NCBI GenBank assembly: GCA_035249985.1 | Contig: DATFFP010000004.1 | Coordinates: 1-64,000, forward strand | Source of the DNA: JAICNG01 sp035249985 | GTDB lineage: Bacteria; Gemmatimonadota; Gemmatimonadetes; Gemmatimonadales; Gemmatimonadaceae | Reading direction: 5' to 3' | Length of the DNA stretch: 64,000 nucleotides | In this document: positions 33,656 to 42,726 of the stretch, in pieces | How positions within the stretch are numbered: position 1 is the first letter of the stretch | How the letters are laid out: each line of letters opens with the position of its first letter | Notes under the pieces: generated by a model | Told to the model about the DNA's origin: nothing | Database searches by the model: none | The model's input: only the letters and a program-made list of their open reading frames with translations | Position numbers and translations under genes: made by a program

Positions 33656-34488
33656 TCGCCGAGGTGTGGGCACGACTGTGGCGCGACACCCGCGCGCGGA
33701 TCGGGCTGATCGTCGTCGCGATGCTCCTGCTGCTCGCGCTGCTCGCGCCATTATTGGCGCGGCACGACCCCATTCGCGTCGACCTCCTGCGTCAGCTGCA
33801 GCCGCCTTCGGCGGAGCACTGGATGGGGACCGATGTGCAGGGGCGCGATGTGTGGGCGCGTCTGGTCTACGGAGCTCGAATTTCCCTCGCCGTCGGCCTG
33901 ATCTCGCAGAGCATCGCGCTGGCCATTGGTCTGACTCTCGGACTCATCGCCGGCTACTTCGGCCGCTGGATCGACGACCTCGTGATGCGCCTGGCCGATG
34001 TCACGCTTGCCTTTCCGACGCTCCTTCTTCTGATCGCGATGGTCGCGGCGCTGCAGCCTTCCCTGATTGTCGTGTTCGTGACGGTCGGCATCGTGGGGTG
34101 GGCGGGAATGGCGCGGCTGGTGCGCGGGCAGGTGCTCGTCGTGAGGCAGCTCGAGTATGTGCACGCCGCCCGAGCGCTCGGCACCCCCGACTTTCGGATC
34201 ATCTCGCGTCATGTGCTTCCCAACGTGATCGCCCCGGTGGTCATCGCGACGACGCTCGGCATGGCCGGCGCGATCATGGCGGAGGCGGCGCTGTCATTCC
34301 TCGGTCTCGGCGTGCAGCCTCCCACGCCGAGCTGGGGCGCGATGATCGCCGACGGCCGCGACCTGAACCAGCTGCGCTCGTCGCCCTGGACCTCTCTGTT
34401 TCCGGGCCTGGCGATCGGTGTGACCGTCCTCGGCTTCAACCTGCTCGGCGATGCTTTGCGGGATGCGTTGGATCCGAGGACTGTCTAG
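33652..34488 (+). CDS. OppC/DppC-type ABC permease, lone subunit
   Basis: About 278 aa, six helices. Motifs: HWMGTDVQGRDVWARLVYGA (OppC N-terminal signature), the cytoplasmic EAA loop VHAARALGTPDFRIISRHVL, and EAALSFLGLGVQPPTPSWG. Such permeases form dimers with an OppB partner for oligopeptide or nickel import, yet no OppB, binding protein or ATPase lies in the window. GTG at 33652 is chosen because it overlaps the Cas4-like stop as GTGA. Frame and motifs are intact, so the partners are probably elsewhere. Confidence 0.88.
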   Translation: MIAEVWARLWRDTRARIGLIVVAMLLLLALLAPLLARHDPIRVDLLRQLQPPSAEHWMGTDVQGRDVWARLVYGARISLAVGLISQSIALAIGLTLGLIAGYFGRWIDDLVMRLADVTLAFPTLLLLIAMVAALQPSLIVVFVTVGIVGWAGMARLVRGQVLVVRQLEYVHAARALGTPDFRIISRHVLPNVIAPVVIATTLGMAGAIMAEAALSFLGLGVQPPTPSWGAMIADGRDLNQLRSSPWTSLFPGLAIGVTVLGFNLLGDALRDALDPRTV

Positions 34489-34491
34489 TCC

Positions 34492-34619
34492 AAGCTACGA
34501 ACTGCGAACTGCGAACTGCGAACGCCAAGGTTAAAGTATTGAACCGGGGGAACGAGGCTCTTTGACGTTCGCAGCTCGCAGGTCGCAGGTCGCAGGTCGC
34601 AGTTCGCAGTTCGCAGTCG
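34492..34619. repeat. Inverted CGCAGTT heptamer array, copy 3
   Basis: The left arm (34492-34523) has GAACTGC units; the right arm (34566-34618) has CGCAGTT, CGCAGCT and three CGCAGGT units. The centre of about 40 bp (AAGGTTAAAGTATTGAACC region) is AT-rich for this genome. It separates the permease from the next plus-strand gene. Confidence 0.85.
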
Positions 34620-34637
34620 TCCTCATACACTTCCCCC

Positions 34638-35798
34638 GTGCCGGAACCTTACGATCTAGAGACACTCCGTCGCGTCGAGTTTCCGTGGACCACGGGCGGC
34701 GACTGCGTCTATCTCAATCACGCCTCGACCGGTCCCCTCCCCATGCGCGCGCGCGCGGCCCTTGCCGCCTGGAACGACTGGCGTGGCGAGCCGTGGCGCA
34801 TCAGCGATGACATGGAGTTCGAGATCATGGATCGCGCGCGCACCCACGCGGCGCGGCTGGTGGGCGCGGCGCCGGCGGAGATCGCCCTCACCACGAACAC
34901 CTCGCACGGGATCAACATCGCCGCGCGCTGCCTCCCCCTTCGCGCAGGCGACATCGTGGTCTCGTCGGATCGGGAGTTTCCCGCCAACGTTTACCCGTGG
35001 ATGGCGCTCGAGCGGGAAGGGATCATCCTCACCCAGGTTGCCTGCACGCCGGCGGGGCTGCCTGACGAGGAACGGATTCTCGCCGCCCTCGAGCGCCCAC
35101 GCGTCAAGGTCCTCACGCTGTCATGGGTGTCGTTCGCGACCGGCTACACGGTGGACCTCGCCCGCCTCGGCCGCGAGTGCCGCGAGCGTGGGATCTATTT
35201 CGTCGTCGACGCCATCCAGGGCATTGGCGCGCGCGTCCTCGACGCGCCCGGATGCAGCATCGACATCCTCGCCTGCGGCGGACAGAAGTGGCTGCTGTCC
35301 CCATGGGGAACGGGGTTCGCCTACATCAGGCGCGCTCTCGCGGAGCAGCTCGAGCCGCGCGAGATCGGATGGTTGGCGGTCCGGGGCTCGCGTGACTTCA
35401 ATCGCCTCGTGGACTACGATTTCACCTGGCACGACGACGCCCGGCGGTTCGAGGTCGGCACGTTACCCTACCAGGATCTCGCCGCCTTCTGCGCGAGCAT
35501 GGAGCTGCTGCACGAGGTGAGCATCGCGTCTATCGCCACGCATGTGCGCTCGCTCGTCGACGCGATGACGACGCGCCTGCGTGACGCGGGAGCCGCGGTC
35601 GTCACACCCGCCGAGGCGCATCGGCGCGCGGGCATCCTTACGGTGCGCGTGAAGAACGGCCAGCGGGTCAGCGAGCAGCTCACGGCCGCGGGAATCGTCT
35701 GTGGGTTGCGCGAAGGTGCCATTCGCCTGTCACCGCACTTCTACACCACGCGTGAGGATATTGACCGCGCGCTCGATGTGCTCGTGCGCGCGGTCTGA
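34638..35798 (+). CDS. Class V PLP aminotransferase
   Basis: 386 aa. N-terminal VYLNHASTGPLPMRARAAL, then IALTTNTSHGINIAA, VSFATGYTVDLARLG, VVDAIQGIGARVLD and the Schiff-base lysine in CGGQKWLLSPWGTGFAYIR. The layout matches the cysteine desulfurase / isopenicillin N epimerase branch, but no catalytic cysteine loop like that of SufS is visible, so desulfurase activity is not claimed. GTG start at 34638, right after a repeat element; convergent with tyrS. Confidence 0.85.
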   Translation: MPEPYDLETLRRVEFPWTTGGDCVYLNHASTGPLPMRARAALAAWNDWRGEPWRISDDMEFEIMDRARTHAARLVGAAPAEIALTTNTSHGINIAARCLPLRAGDIVVSSDREFPANVYPWMALEREGIILTQVACTPAGLPDEERILAALERPRVKVLTLSWVSFATGYTVDLARLGRECRERGIYFVVDAIQGIGARVLDAPGCSIDILACGGQKWLLSPWGTGFAYIRRALAEQLEPREIGWLAVRGSRDFNRLVDYDFTWHDDARRFEVGTLPYQDLAAFCASMELLHEVSIASIATHVRSLVDAMTTRLRDAGAAVVTPAEAHRRAGILTVRVKNGQRVSEQLTAAGIVCGLREGAIRLSPHFYTTREDIDRALDVLVRAV

Positions 35799-35801
35799 CC
35801 C

Positions 35802-37073
35802 TCAGTCCACTCTCACCAGCGCGTAGTCGCGCGCACCTTTGCGCAGCAGCAGGTGTCCGCCCGGAAGCAGGCGCTCTCGACCCAGAGTCTTGTCATCGGC
35901 CGACAGCCGATCCCCGTTGACGTAGAGCCCGCCCTGCTCGAGGAGCCGTCGCGCCGCACCCTTCGATGCGACGAGCTTGGCGCTCGCGAAAAGCTCGAGG
36001 ACGTCGATGCCGGCGCCGTCGAAAGAAACCCGCGCGAAGGGCACCTCGACAGCGAGCGCTTCGAGCGCCTTGAGCGACAGCCCCTTCGGATCGCCCTTCC
36101 CGAACAGCAGTGCCGAGACCTCGGCAGCGACCCGGGCCGCCTCCTCTCCGTGCACACGCGCTGTAACCTCTTGTGCCAGGGCCTGCTGCGCAGCCCTCTG
36201 CTCGGGGTGCCCGGCCGTCTCACCATCGAGCTGCTCGATCGTCTTTCTCGGGAGCAGTGTGAAGAAACGCAGGAACCGTCCCACATCTCGATCGTCGACG
36301 TTGATCCAGAACTGGAAGAACTTGTATGGCGACGTCAGCTCGGCATCGAGCCATACGGCGCCCGCCTCCGTCTTACCGAACTTTGCACCGGACGCACTGG
36401 TGACGAGCGGATACGTCAGCGCATGCGCTTCGGCGCCGACGACCTTTCGGATCAGCTCCATCCCAGCCGTGATGTTGCCCCATTGATCGCTTCCGCCCAC
36501 TTGCAGCGTGCAGCCTTCACGTCGATGTAGCTCCAGGTAGTCGTAGGCCTGGAGCAGCATGTACGAAAATTCCGTGTAGGAGATGCCTTCTTCGAGACGC
36601 GCCTTCACCGACTCCTTCTGCATCATGTAATTGACGGTGAAGTGCTTCCCCACATCCCGCATGAACCCGATTGCCGTCAGCGGAAGAAGCCAGTCCGCAT
36701 TGTTCCGCATCCGCGCCGCGGTGGGGCCGGTGAAGTCAAGAAAACGTTCGAGCTGATGGTGAATTCCCGCTGCATTCGCGTCGACCATTTCCGGCGTCAT
36801 CAGCAGGCGCTCCGTGCGCTTCCCGCTCGGATCGCCGATCATGCCGGTGCCCGCACCCACGAGCGCGATGGGGCGGTGACCGGCGCGCTGGAGGTGCACG
36901 AGTCCCATGACGGGAACGAGACTTCCGACGTGCAGGCTCGGCGCGCTGGGATCGAAGCCGCAGTATGCGGTCACAGGCCCGGCGGCGAGGGACTCTCCGA
37001 GGCCTTCGGTGTACTGATGGAGGAGCCCGCGCCACGCGAGCTCATCGAGCACCTGTTTGTGATCTGAGACCAT
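35802..37073 (-). CDS. tyrS: Tyrosyl-tRNA synthetase
   Basis: 423 aa, charging tRNA(Tyr). TAYCGFDPSAPSLHVGSLVP contains the class I HIGH box (HVGS); the KMSKS box is KFGKTEAGAVW; YDYLELHRREGCTLQVGGSD and QWGNITAGMELIRK bind tyrosine/ATP. The C-terminal S4-like domain ends YVNGDRLSADDKTLGRERLL. Divergent from the PBP gene with an 83-bp shared upstream region containing the hairpin GCGCGCGTCAGTAGCGCGC. Confidence 0.96.
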   Translation of the reverse strand: MVSDHKQVLDELAWRGLLHQYTEGLGESLAAGPVTAYCGFDPSAPSLHVGSLVPVMGLVHLQRAGHRPIALVGAGTGMIGDPSGKRTERLLMTPEMVDANAAGIHHQLERFLDFTGPTAARMRNNADWLLPLTAIGFMRDVGKHFTVNYMMQKESVKARLEEGISYTEFSYMLLQAYDYLELHRREGCTLQVGGSDQWGNITAGMELIRKVVGAEAHALTYPLVTSASGAKFGKTEAGAVWLDAELTSPYKFFQFWINVDDRDVGRFLRFFTLLPRKTIEQLDGETAGHPEQRAAQQALAQEVTARVHGEEAARVAAEVSALLFGKGDPKGLSLKALEALAVEVPFARVSFDGAGIDVLELFASAKLVASKGAARRLLEQGGLYVNGDRLSADDKTLGRERLLPGGHLLLRKGARDYALVRVD

Positions 37074-37156
37074 TTCCGAAAGATAGAGAATCGGTTCGCG
37101 CGCGTCAGTAGCGCGCGTTGCCGCGCCCTAACCACGAGTGTAGCTTCTCCGACACC

Positions 37157-39442
37157 ATGGCCGCTTCGCCGTTCTCGCGCCGTTTCTGGCGCTCGCGTCC
37201 CCGCCTCGCGCGCGCCACGGGCCTTTCCGTCACTTTCGTTTTCGCGTTCGGCGCCGGCCTCGCGTACGCCGCGTGGGCGCTCATCTGCCGTGGCGGGGCC
37301 TGCCCGTCCATTCAGGTGCTCGACGAGTGGACGCCGCAGCAAACGTCGAAGCTCTATGCGGCCGACGGCCGCTTCATCGCCGAGATCGGGCTCGAGCGGC
37401 GCACGCTCGTCAAGCTGAGCGAGATTCCGAAGCACGTGCGCGACGCGTTCGTCATCACGGAGGATAAACGCTTCTACGACCATGCCGGCATCGACTGGGT
37501 GCGTGTTGCCGGCGCGGCGGGACGCAACATCCTGAGCGGCTCCTACGCGCAGGGGTTCTCGACGATCACCATGCAGCTCGCCCGCAACGTGTTTCCCGAG
37601 CGCATTTCCCGCGAGAAGACACTCACGCGGAAGCTCAAGGAAGCCAAGGTCGCGCGGCAGATCGAAGCGAAATACTCGAAGGCAAAGATCCTCGAGCTCT
37701 ACCTCAACCAGATCTACCTCGGCAACGGCGCGTATGGCGTCGAGACGGCCTCGCAGCGGTACTTCGGCAAGTCGGTTCGCGACCTGAATCTCGCCGAGGC
37801 GGCGACGCTCGCCTCGCTGCCCAAGGCGCCGGAGCGATACAATCCGCGTCGCTATCCCGAGCGCGCCATTCAGCGTCGCAACACCGTCGTCGAGCTGATG
37901 CGTCGCGAAGGCATCGTCAATCAGGCCGACGCGAGACTCGCACGCGCCTTTCCGCTTCAGCTCGCGCGACGCGAGGAAGCGGGCGACATGGCCCCCTACT
38001 TCGTCGAATGGGTGCGTCGTCAGCTCGACGATCAGTTCGGCTCCAAGCTCTATCGCGACGGACTGCGCGTGTTCACGACACTCGACATGGACATGCAGTC
38101 CGCCGCCGAGCGTGCGCTCGAGCGGCAGATCAAGGCGGTGGAGAGCAGCAAGTATGCGCGCTATCGCCACATGACGTACGAGAAATATCTCGCGCAGGCG
38201 GCGACGAACGAGAACGGCGAAGCGGCGAACTCGCCGTATCTCCAGGGTGCCTTCATCGCGATGGACCCACGTAATGGCGCCATCCGCGCGATGATCGGTG
38301 GTCGCGACTTCGATGACTCGAAGTTCAACCGCGCCACGCAGGCGCTTCGCCAGCCCGGCTCGACGTTCAAGCCGATCGTCTACGCCGCCGCCGTTCGCAA
38401 CGGGCGCCCGCCGTCGTATATCGTGCAGGACGAGCCGATCATGGTGCCCGAGATGGGCGGCGAGGATTGGACGCCGCAGAACTACGACGGACGGTTCGAG
38501 GGGCCGATGCCGATGCGTCGCGCGCTGTACATGTCGCGCAACCTGGCGACCGTCGCGCTGGGCATGGAGCTCGGCGAGGGCACGGTGATCGACATGGCGC
38601 GCGGCTTCGGGCTCACCACGCCGATTCCGCCCTACCCGTCGATTCACCTCGGCGCCGCCGTCGTGTATCCGCTCGAGCTCGTCTCGGCGTACAGCGCCTT
38701 CGCGACGTTAGGCGTGCGGGCGCAGCCCAACGCGATTCTCCGGGTCGAGAACGCGCGCGGCGACGTGCTCTGGGAGCCGACGCCCACGCGCACGGAGGTG
38801 ATGTCGCGAGAAGAGGCGTGGCTCATGATGGACATGATGCGCGACGTGGTCCGCCGTGGTACGGCGTACAGCGCGGTATGGGGATCGGGGTTCCGCGTGC
38901 CCGCCGCCGGAAAGACCGGCACCACCAACGATGGCACCGACGTCTGGTACATCGGCTACACGCCTGACCTCGTCGCCGGCGTGTGGATGGGACTCGACAG
39001 GCCCGCGAAGATCCAGTCGAACGCCCAGGGCGGTATTCTCGCCGCGCCGGCGTGGACGGCGTTCATGACCGAGGTCTATCAGAAGAAGCCGGCACCACCC
39101 GACTGGCCGCGGCCCGAAGGGTTGCTCGTGCGCGAAGTCGACCGCTCGACCGGGCTCCTGCAGAATCCGTTCTGTCCCCGGGAGGTCGTGAGCACGGAAT
39201 TCTACATCCCAGGCACCGAGCCAGTGCGTGAGTGCGATGTGCATTCACCGTTCACGATGTTCCAGACGGATAGCACTGGCGCGCTGGTTCCTATCAACCC
39301 CGACCCGGCGGCACCGGGTGCGGAAGGGCGTGTCACGCCCGGCGCCGTCCCCATGCCGCAACCTGCGCGCCCGAGCGACACCGGGCGAGTCCGCCCTCGC
39401 GACACCACCCGCATCCAGGATCCTTTCAAGCTGCCGCGGTGA
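37157..39442 (+). CDS. mrcA: Class A penicillin-binding protein (PBP1A type)
   Basis: About 761 aa bifunctional peptidoglycan synthase. An N-terminal signal anchor (ATGLSVTFVFAFGAGLAYAA) is followed by the GT51 transglycosylase: FVITEDKRFYDHAGIDWVRV (catalytic Glu), GFSTITMQLARNVF, RKLKEAKVARQIE, LNQIYLGNGAYGVE. The transpeptidase has SxxK in PGSTFKPIVY, SxN in MSRNLATVALG and KTG in AGKTGTTNDGTDVWYIG. The C-terminal tail is Pro/Arg-rich (about 60 residues). ATG at 37157 puts the anchor near the N-terminus. Odd detail: four cysteines around the lipid anchor and C-terminal end (ICRGGACP, FCPRE, REC). Confidence 0.94.
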   Translation: MAASPFSRRFWRSRPRLARATGLSVTFVFAFGAGLAYAAWALICRGGACPSIQVLDEWTPQQTSKLYAADGRFIAEIGLERRTLVKLSEIPKHVRDAFVITEDKRFYDHAGIDWVRVAGAAGRNILSGSYAQGFSTITMQLARNVFPERISREKTLTRKLKEAKVARQIEAKYSKAKILELYLNQIYLGNGAYGVETASQRYFGKSVRDLNLAEAATLASLPKAPERYNPRRYPERAIQRRNTVVELMRREGIVNQADARLARAFPLQLARREEAGDMAPYFVEWVRRQLDDQFGSKLYRDGLRVFTTLDMDMQSAAERALERQIKAVESSKYARYRHMTYEKYLAQAATNENGEAANSPYLQGAFIAMDPRNGAIRAMIGGRDFDDSKFNRATQALRQPGSTFKPIVYAAAVRNGRPPSYIVQDEPIMVPEMGGEDWTPQNYDGRFEGPMPMRRALYMSRNLATVALGMELGEGTVIDMARGFGLTTPIPPYPSIHLGAAVVYPLELVSAYSAFATLGVRAQPNAILRVENARGDVLWEPTPTRTEVMSREEAWLMMDMMRDVVRRGTAYSAVWGSGFRVPAAGKTGTTNDGTDVWYIGYTPDLVAGVWMGLDRPAKIQSNAQGGILAAPAWTAFMTEVYQKKPAPPDWPRPEGLLVREVDRSTGLLQNPFCPREVVSTEFYIPGTEPVRECDVHSPFTMFQTDSTGALVPINPDPAAPGAEGRVTPGAVPMPQPARPSDTGRVRPRDTTRIQDPFKLPR

Positions 39443-39452
39443 GCCGGACGTC

Positions 39453-40211
39453 ATGAGCTGGCTGCCTCGTGACTGCCACGCCCATACGACCTTCTCCGAC
39501 GGAACGCTCACGGTCGCCGAGCTGGTAGCGCATGTGCGCGCTCGTGGTGTTCTGCCCAGCGTGGCCGACCATCTGTCAGGCGACGTCGCCTACGCGTTGA
39601 AGGACGTGAGCGAGGTGACCGAGTACCTCGAGGAGCTGGAGCAGTACGACGTCGCACGTGGCGGGGAATTCTGCTGGCACGATTCGCTGTGGCGCGTGCT
39701 CCCGCCCGACGTCGATCGCCGGTTCACGCATCTCATCGGCTCGCTGCACGGCGTCTTCCTTCCCGGCACCGATCAGGTCGTCCACGCCTTTCGCCCCATG
39801 CCGGCCGGCCTCACTCCCGCCGCCTACATGGACGTCCACATCGAGAACGCGGAGCGATTCGCGCTGGAGATGCCGGTAGACATTCTCGCGCATCCGACGC
39901 TGGTGCCGATGTCACTGCGCAAGGTGCCGGCCGAGGAGCTGTGGAGCGAGGCGCACGAGGAGCGGCTCGTGGACGCGTTGTACCGTGCGCGAATCGCCTT
40001 CGAGCTCTCGACCCGCTACCCGCCGCACGAGCGCATTGTCAGGCGGGCGGTCGCGGCCGGCGTGCGGTTGTCGCTAGGCTCCGACGGGCATACGGCGAAG
40101 CAGGTCGGTGACATCGCCGCGCCGCTGGCAATGGCGCGCGCACTCGGCGTTCGGGACGAGGACCTCTACGATCCGATCGTGCACGGCCGCCGAACCCCCG
40201 CCACCCGCTGA
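39453..40211 (+). CDS. PHP-domain phosphoesterase
   Basis: 252 aa. RDCHAHTTFSDGTLTVAELV is the first PHP metal motif (HxH...D), VADHLSG, the internal His of LIGSLHGVFLPG, DILAHPTLVP, and the final SLGSDGHTAKQVG complete it. Members include histidinol phosphatase (HisK) and trinucleotidases; no other his genes are near, so the substrate is open. The stop TGA and the next gene's ATG share one base (TGATG), indicating coupling with the amidohydrolase. Confidence 0.82.
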   Translation: MSWLPRDCHAHTTFSDGTLTVAELVAHVRARGVLPSVADHLSGDVAYALKDVSEVTEYLEELEQYDVARGGEFCWHDSLWRVLPPDVDRRFTHLIGSLHGVFLPGTDQVVHAFRPMPAGLTPAAYMDVHIENAERFALEMPVDILAHPTLVPMSLRKVPAEELWSEAHEERLVDALYRARIAFELSTRYPPHERIVRRAVAAGVRLSLGSDGHTAKQVGDIAAPLAMARALGVRDEDLYDPIVHGRRTPATR

Positions 40212-41563
40212 TGCAGGTCTACCGCGCGCGCTGGGTGGTGCCCGTCACCACTCCACCCGTACGCGACGCCGCCGTCGCGGTGCAGGATGGGCGCATCGCG
40301 TATGTGGGCGCGGTCTCGCAGGCTCCAAAAGGCGAGCTCCACGACCTTGGCGACGTGCTTCTCATGCCCGGGCTCGTCAACGCGCACACGCATCTCGAGC
40401 TCACGGTAATGCGCGGCTTTCTCGAGGAGCTTCCATTCTTCGAGTGGATCGTGCGACTGCAGCGCGCGAAGACCACCGTGCTTACTCCCGAGTCGATGCT
40501 CGATTCGGCGAAGCTCGGCCTTGCCGAAGGCTTGCTCGCCGGCATCACGACGTATGCGGATACCTGCGATTCCGGTGTGGCGCTCGAGGCGATGCGTGCG
40601 ATGGGAGTCCGCGGCATCATGTATCAGGAGACCTTCGGTCCCGATCCGGCGTCGTGCGACGAAGCGATCGCATCGCTGCGAACAAAACTCTCGCGCCATC
40701 TCGCCAGCCTGTCCCCGCTCGTCCGCATCGGCGTTTCACCGCATGCGCCCTACACGGTGTCCGACAGGCTGTTCGAAGCGGTGACGAGGCTTGCCGCAGA
40801 GATGGATCTGCCCATGGCGGTGCACATCGCGGAAAGCGAGGAGGAAGACCGCTATGTTCGCGACGCAGCCGGCCCCTTCGCCGATGGGCATCGCTCGCGC
40901 GGACTGACCATCGTCCCGCGCGCCGAAACGCCGGTCGCGCTGCTGGGGCGCCTCGGCGTGCTCGGAAGACGGCCACTCCTCATCCATTGCGTTCGCACTC
41001 GTGAGGCCGACATCCGTGCCATCGCCCGCGCGCGATGCGCGATCGCGCATTGCCCCGCCTCGAACGCGAAGCTGGGGCATGGCATCGCCCCACTCCACGA
41101 GTGGCTCGAGCACGGGATCACCGTTGGACTCGGCTCCGATTCCATGGCCAGCAACAACCGCATGCACGTGCTCGAGGAGGCGCGACTCGCCCTTCTCGCG
41201 CATCGGGCGCGCAACCCCGGGCGTCCCGCGCTCCCGACGTCGCTCGCGCTCGAGCTAGCCACGATCGGTGGCGCGCGATGCCTCGGCATCGAGCACGAGA
41301 TCGGATCGCTGGAAGTGGGGAAGGCAGCGGACTTCGCCGCCTTTTCACTGCGCGATATGGCGGCGGTCCCGGGCGCGGACCCCACCGCCACGGCGGTGTT
41401 CGCGCTGGGCGGGGCGCGCGCGAGCACGGTCGCCGTCGCGGGAATACTTCGGGTCGTCGACGGACAGCTTTGCGACGGCGACGATGCGCTCGCCGATCGC
41501 GTGCGTGCCACGGGCGAGACGCTTCGTGCTTCGGCCGTTTCGCCGAATCACGTGAAAGGCTAG
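40211..41563 (+). CDS. TRZ/ATZ-type amidohydrolase (deaminase)
   Basis: 450 aa. LMPGLVNAHTHLELTVMRG is the metal-binding start of the TIM barrel; VSPHAPYTVSD, MAVHIAESEEE, LIHCVR and GLGSDSMASNNRMH provide the remaining ligands; GTIELGK-like IEHEIGSLEVGKAADFAAF closes it. This belongs to the group with S-adenosylhomocysteine/MTA deaminase, guanine deaminase and the aminodeoxyfutalosine deaminase of the alternative menaquinone pathway. No other mqn gene is in the window, so the substrate is unresolved. Translationally coupled to the PHP gene. Confidence 0.82.
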   Translation: MQVYRARWVVPVTTPPVRDAAVAVQDGRIAYVGAVSQAPKGELHDLGDVLLMPGLVNAHTHLELTVMRGFLEELPFFEWIVRLQRAKTTVLTPESMLDSAKLGLAEGLLAGITTYADTCDSGVALEAMRAMGVRGIMYQETFGPDPASCDEAIASLRTKLSRHLASLSPLVRIGVSPHAPYTVSDRLFEAVTRLAAEMDLPMAVHIAESEEEDRYVRDAAGPFADGHRSRGLTIVPRAETPVALLGRLGVLGRRPLLIHCVRTREADIRAIARARCAIAHCPASNAKLGHGIAPLHEWLEHGITVGLGSDSMASNNRMHVLEEARLALLAHRARNPGRPALPTSLALELATIGGARCLGIEHEIGSLEVGKAADFAAFSLRDMAAVPGADPTATAVFALGGARASTVAVAGILRVVDGQLCDGDDALADRVRATGETLRASAVSPNHVKG

Positions 41564-41615
41564 ATTGCGGGTGCCCTCAGGGCAGCCGCGAATCCCTCCA
41601 CCGACAAGGACTGCC

Positions 41616-42569
41616 ATGGCGGATCGTACGAACGGACCCACCAGCAGGATCTGGCGCGATGGCCGGATGGTGAACTGGGAGGACGCGACCATCCACGTGA
41701 TGAGTCACGTCGTTCACTACGGCTCGAGCGTGTTCGAGGGAATACGCTGCTACGAGACCCCGAACGGGCCGGCGATCTTTCGCCTTCCCGATCACATCCG
41801 GCGCCTCGTCGATTCCTGCAAGATCTACCGGATGGACATCCCGCACTCCGCCGAGGCGCTCGTGCAAGCGTGCGTGGATACGGTGGCGGCGAACGAGGTC
41901 CGTCATTGTTACCTGCGTCCCATCGTCGCTCGCACGGGCGAGCACATGGGCGTGTACCCCGTGGGCGTTCCGATCGAAACCTTCGTGATCGCCTGGATGT
42001 GGGGGCGCTACCTCGGGGAAGACGCGCTCACGAATGGAGTCGACGCGTGCGTCTCGAGCTGGCGCCGGCCAGCGCCCGACACGCTTCCGACCCTGGCCAA
42101 AGCGGGTGGGAACTATCTCATCTCGCAGCTTTCCAAGACGGAGGCGCGCCTCGACCACTACGTCGAGGGTATCATGCTCGACGCTTTCGGCTTCGTCTCC
42201 GAGGGTAGCGGCGAGAACTTCTTTCTCGTGCGAGATGGTGTGCTGATCACGTCCCCGCTCGCGTCAGGTATTCTCCAGGGCATCACGCGCGACTCGGTGA
42301 TTCGCATTGCGCGCGACCTCGGCATCGAGGTTCGCGAGCAGCTGGTGCCGCGCGAGATGATCTACATCGCGGACGAGGCATTCTTCACCGGTACCGCCGC
42401 CGAGATCACGCCTGTGAAGTCGGTCGACCGCATTCCCATTGGAAGCGGACGGCCCGGTCCCGTGTGCCGGGCGATCCAGGACGAGTTCCTTGGCATCGCC
42501 ACCGGGCAGAAGCCCGATCCTTACGGGTGGCTGACGATGGTACCAGAAGCCGTCGCAGCCGGCCGGTGA
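41616..42569 (+). CDS. ilvE: Branched-chain amino acid aminotransferase
   Basis: 317 aa fold-type IV PLP enzyme interconverting Leu/Ile/Val and their 2-oxo acids. Motifs: IWRDGRMVNWEDATIHVMSH, VHYGSSVFEGIRCYET, RPIVARTGEHMGVYP, the Schiff-base lysine in LAKAGGNYLISQLSK, GFVSEGSGENFFLVRDG, SGILQGITRDSVI and FFTGTAAEITPV. ATG at 41616. A clear terminator-like hairpin follows 100 nt after the stop. Confidence 0.95.
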   Translation: MADRTNGPTSRIWRDGRMVNWEDATIHVMSHVVHYGSSVFEGIRCYETPNGPAIFRLPDHIRRLVDSCKIYRMDIPHSAEALVQACVDTVAANEVRHCYLRPIVARTGEHMGVYPVGVPIETFVIAWMWGRYLGEDALTNGVDACVSSWRRPAPDTLPTLAKAGGNYLISQLSKTEARLDHYVEGIMLDAFGFVSEGSGENFFLVRDGVLITSPLASGILQGITRDSVIRIARDLGIEVREQLVPREMIYIADEAFFTGTAAEITPVKSVDRIPIGSGRPGPVCRAIQDEFLGIATGQKPDPYGWLTMVPEAVAAGR

Positions 42570-42671
42570 GGGGGTTGCGGCACGATTTCCGCTTCGTCAG
42601 TGTAATAGGGAGTATCGGCGCCGATCGTCGTCCGGCGCTGAGAGGCGCGACGTCGCGCGTGTCGTCGTGTC

Positions 42672-42700
42672 ACTCCCGCCCCAGAGACGGTGGCGGGAGT
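42672..42700 (+). terminator. Rho-independent-type hairpin after ilvE
   Basis: ACTCCCGCC pairs exactly with GGCGGGAGT (9 bp, 11-nt loop) and is followed by TTTCC. It sits 100 nt after the ilvE stop and just ahead of the HNH gene's ribosome site, so it likely ends the ilvE transcript or attenuates read-through. The T-tract is short. Confidence 0.6.
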
Positions 42701-42726
42701 TTCCGTATGCGCCAGCGGAGGTTGGC

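Noticed and set aside
34638..35798. SufS/IscS cysteine desulfurase
   Set aside because: The PLP lysine region fits class V enzymes in general, but the catalytic cysteine loop of desulfurases is not seen and no suf/isc genes are near.
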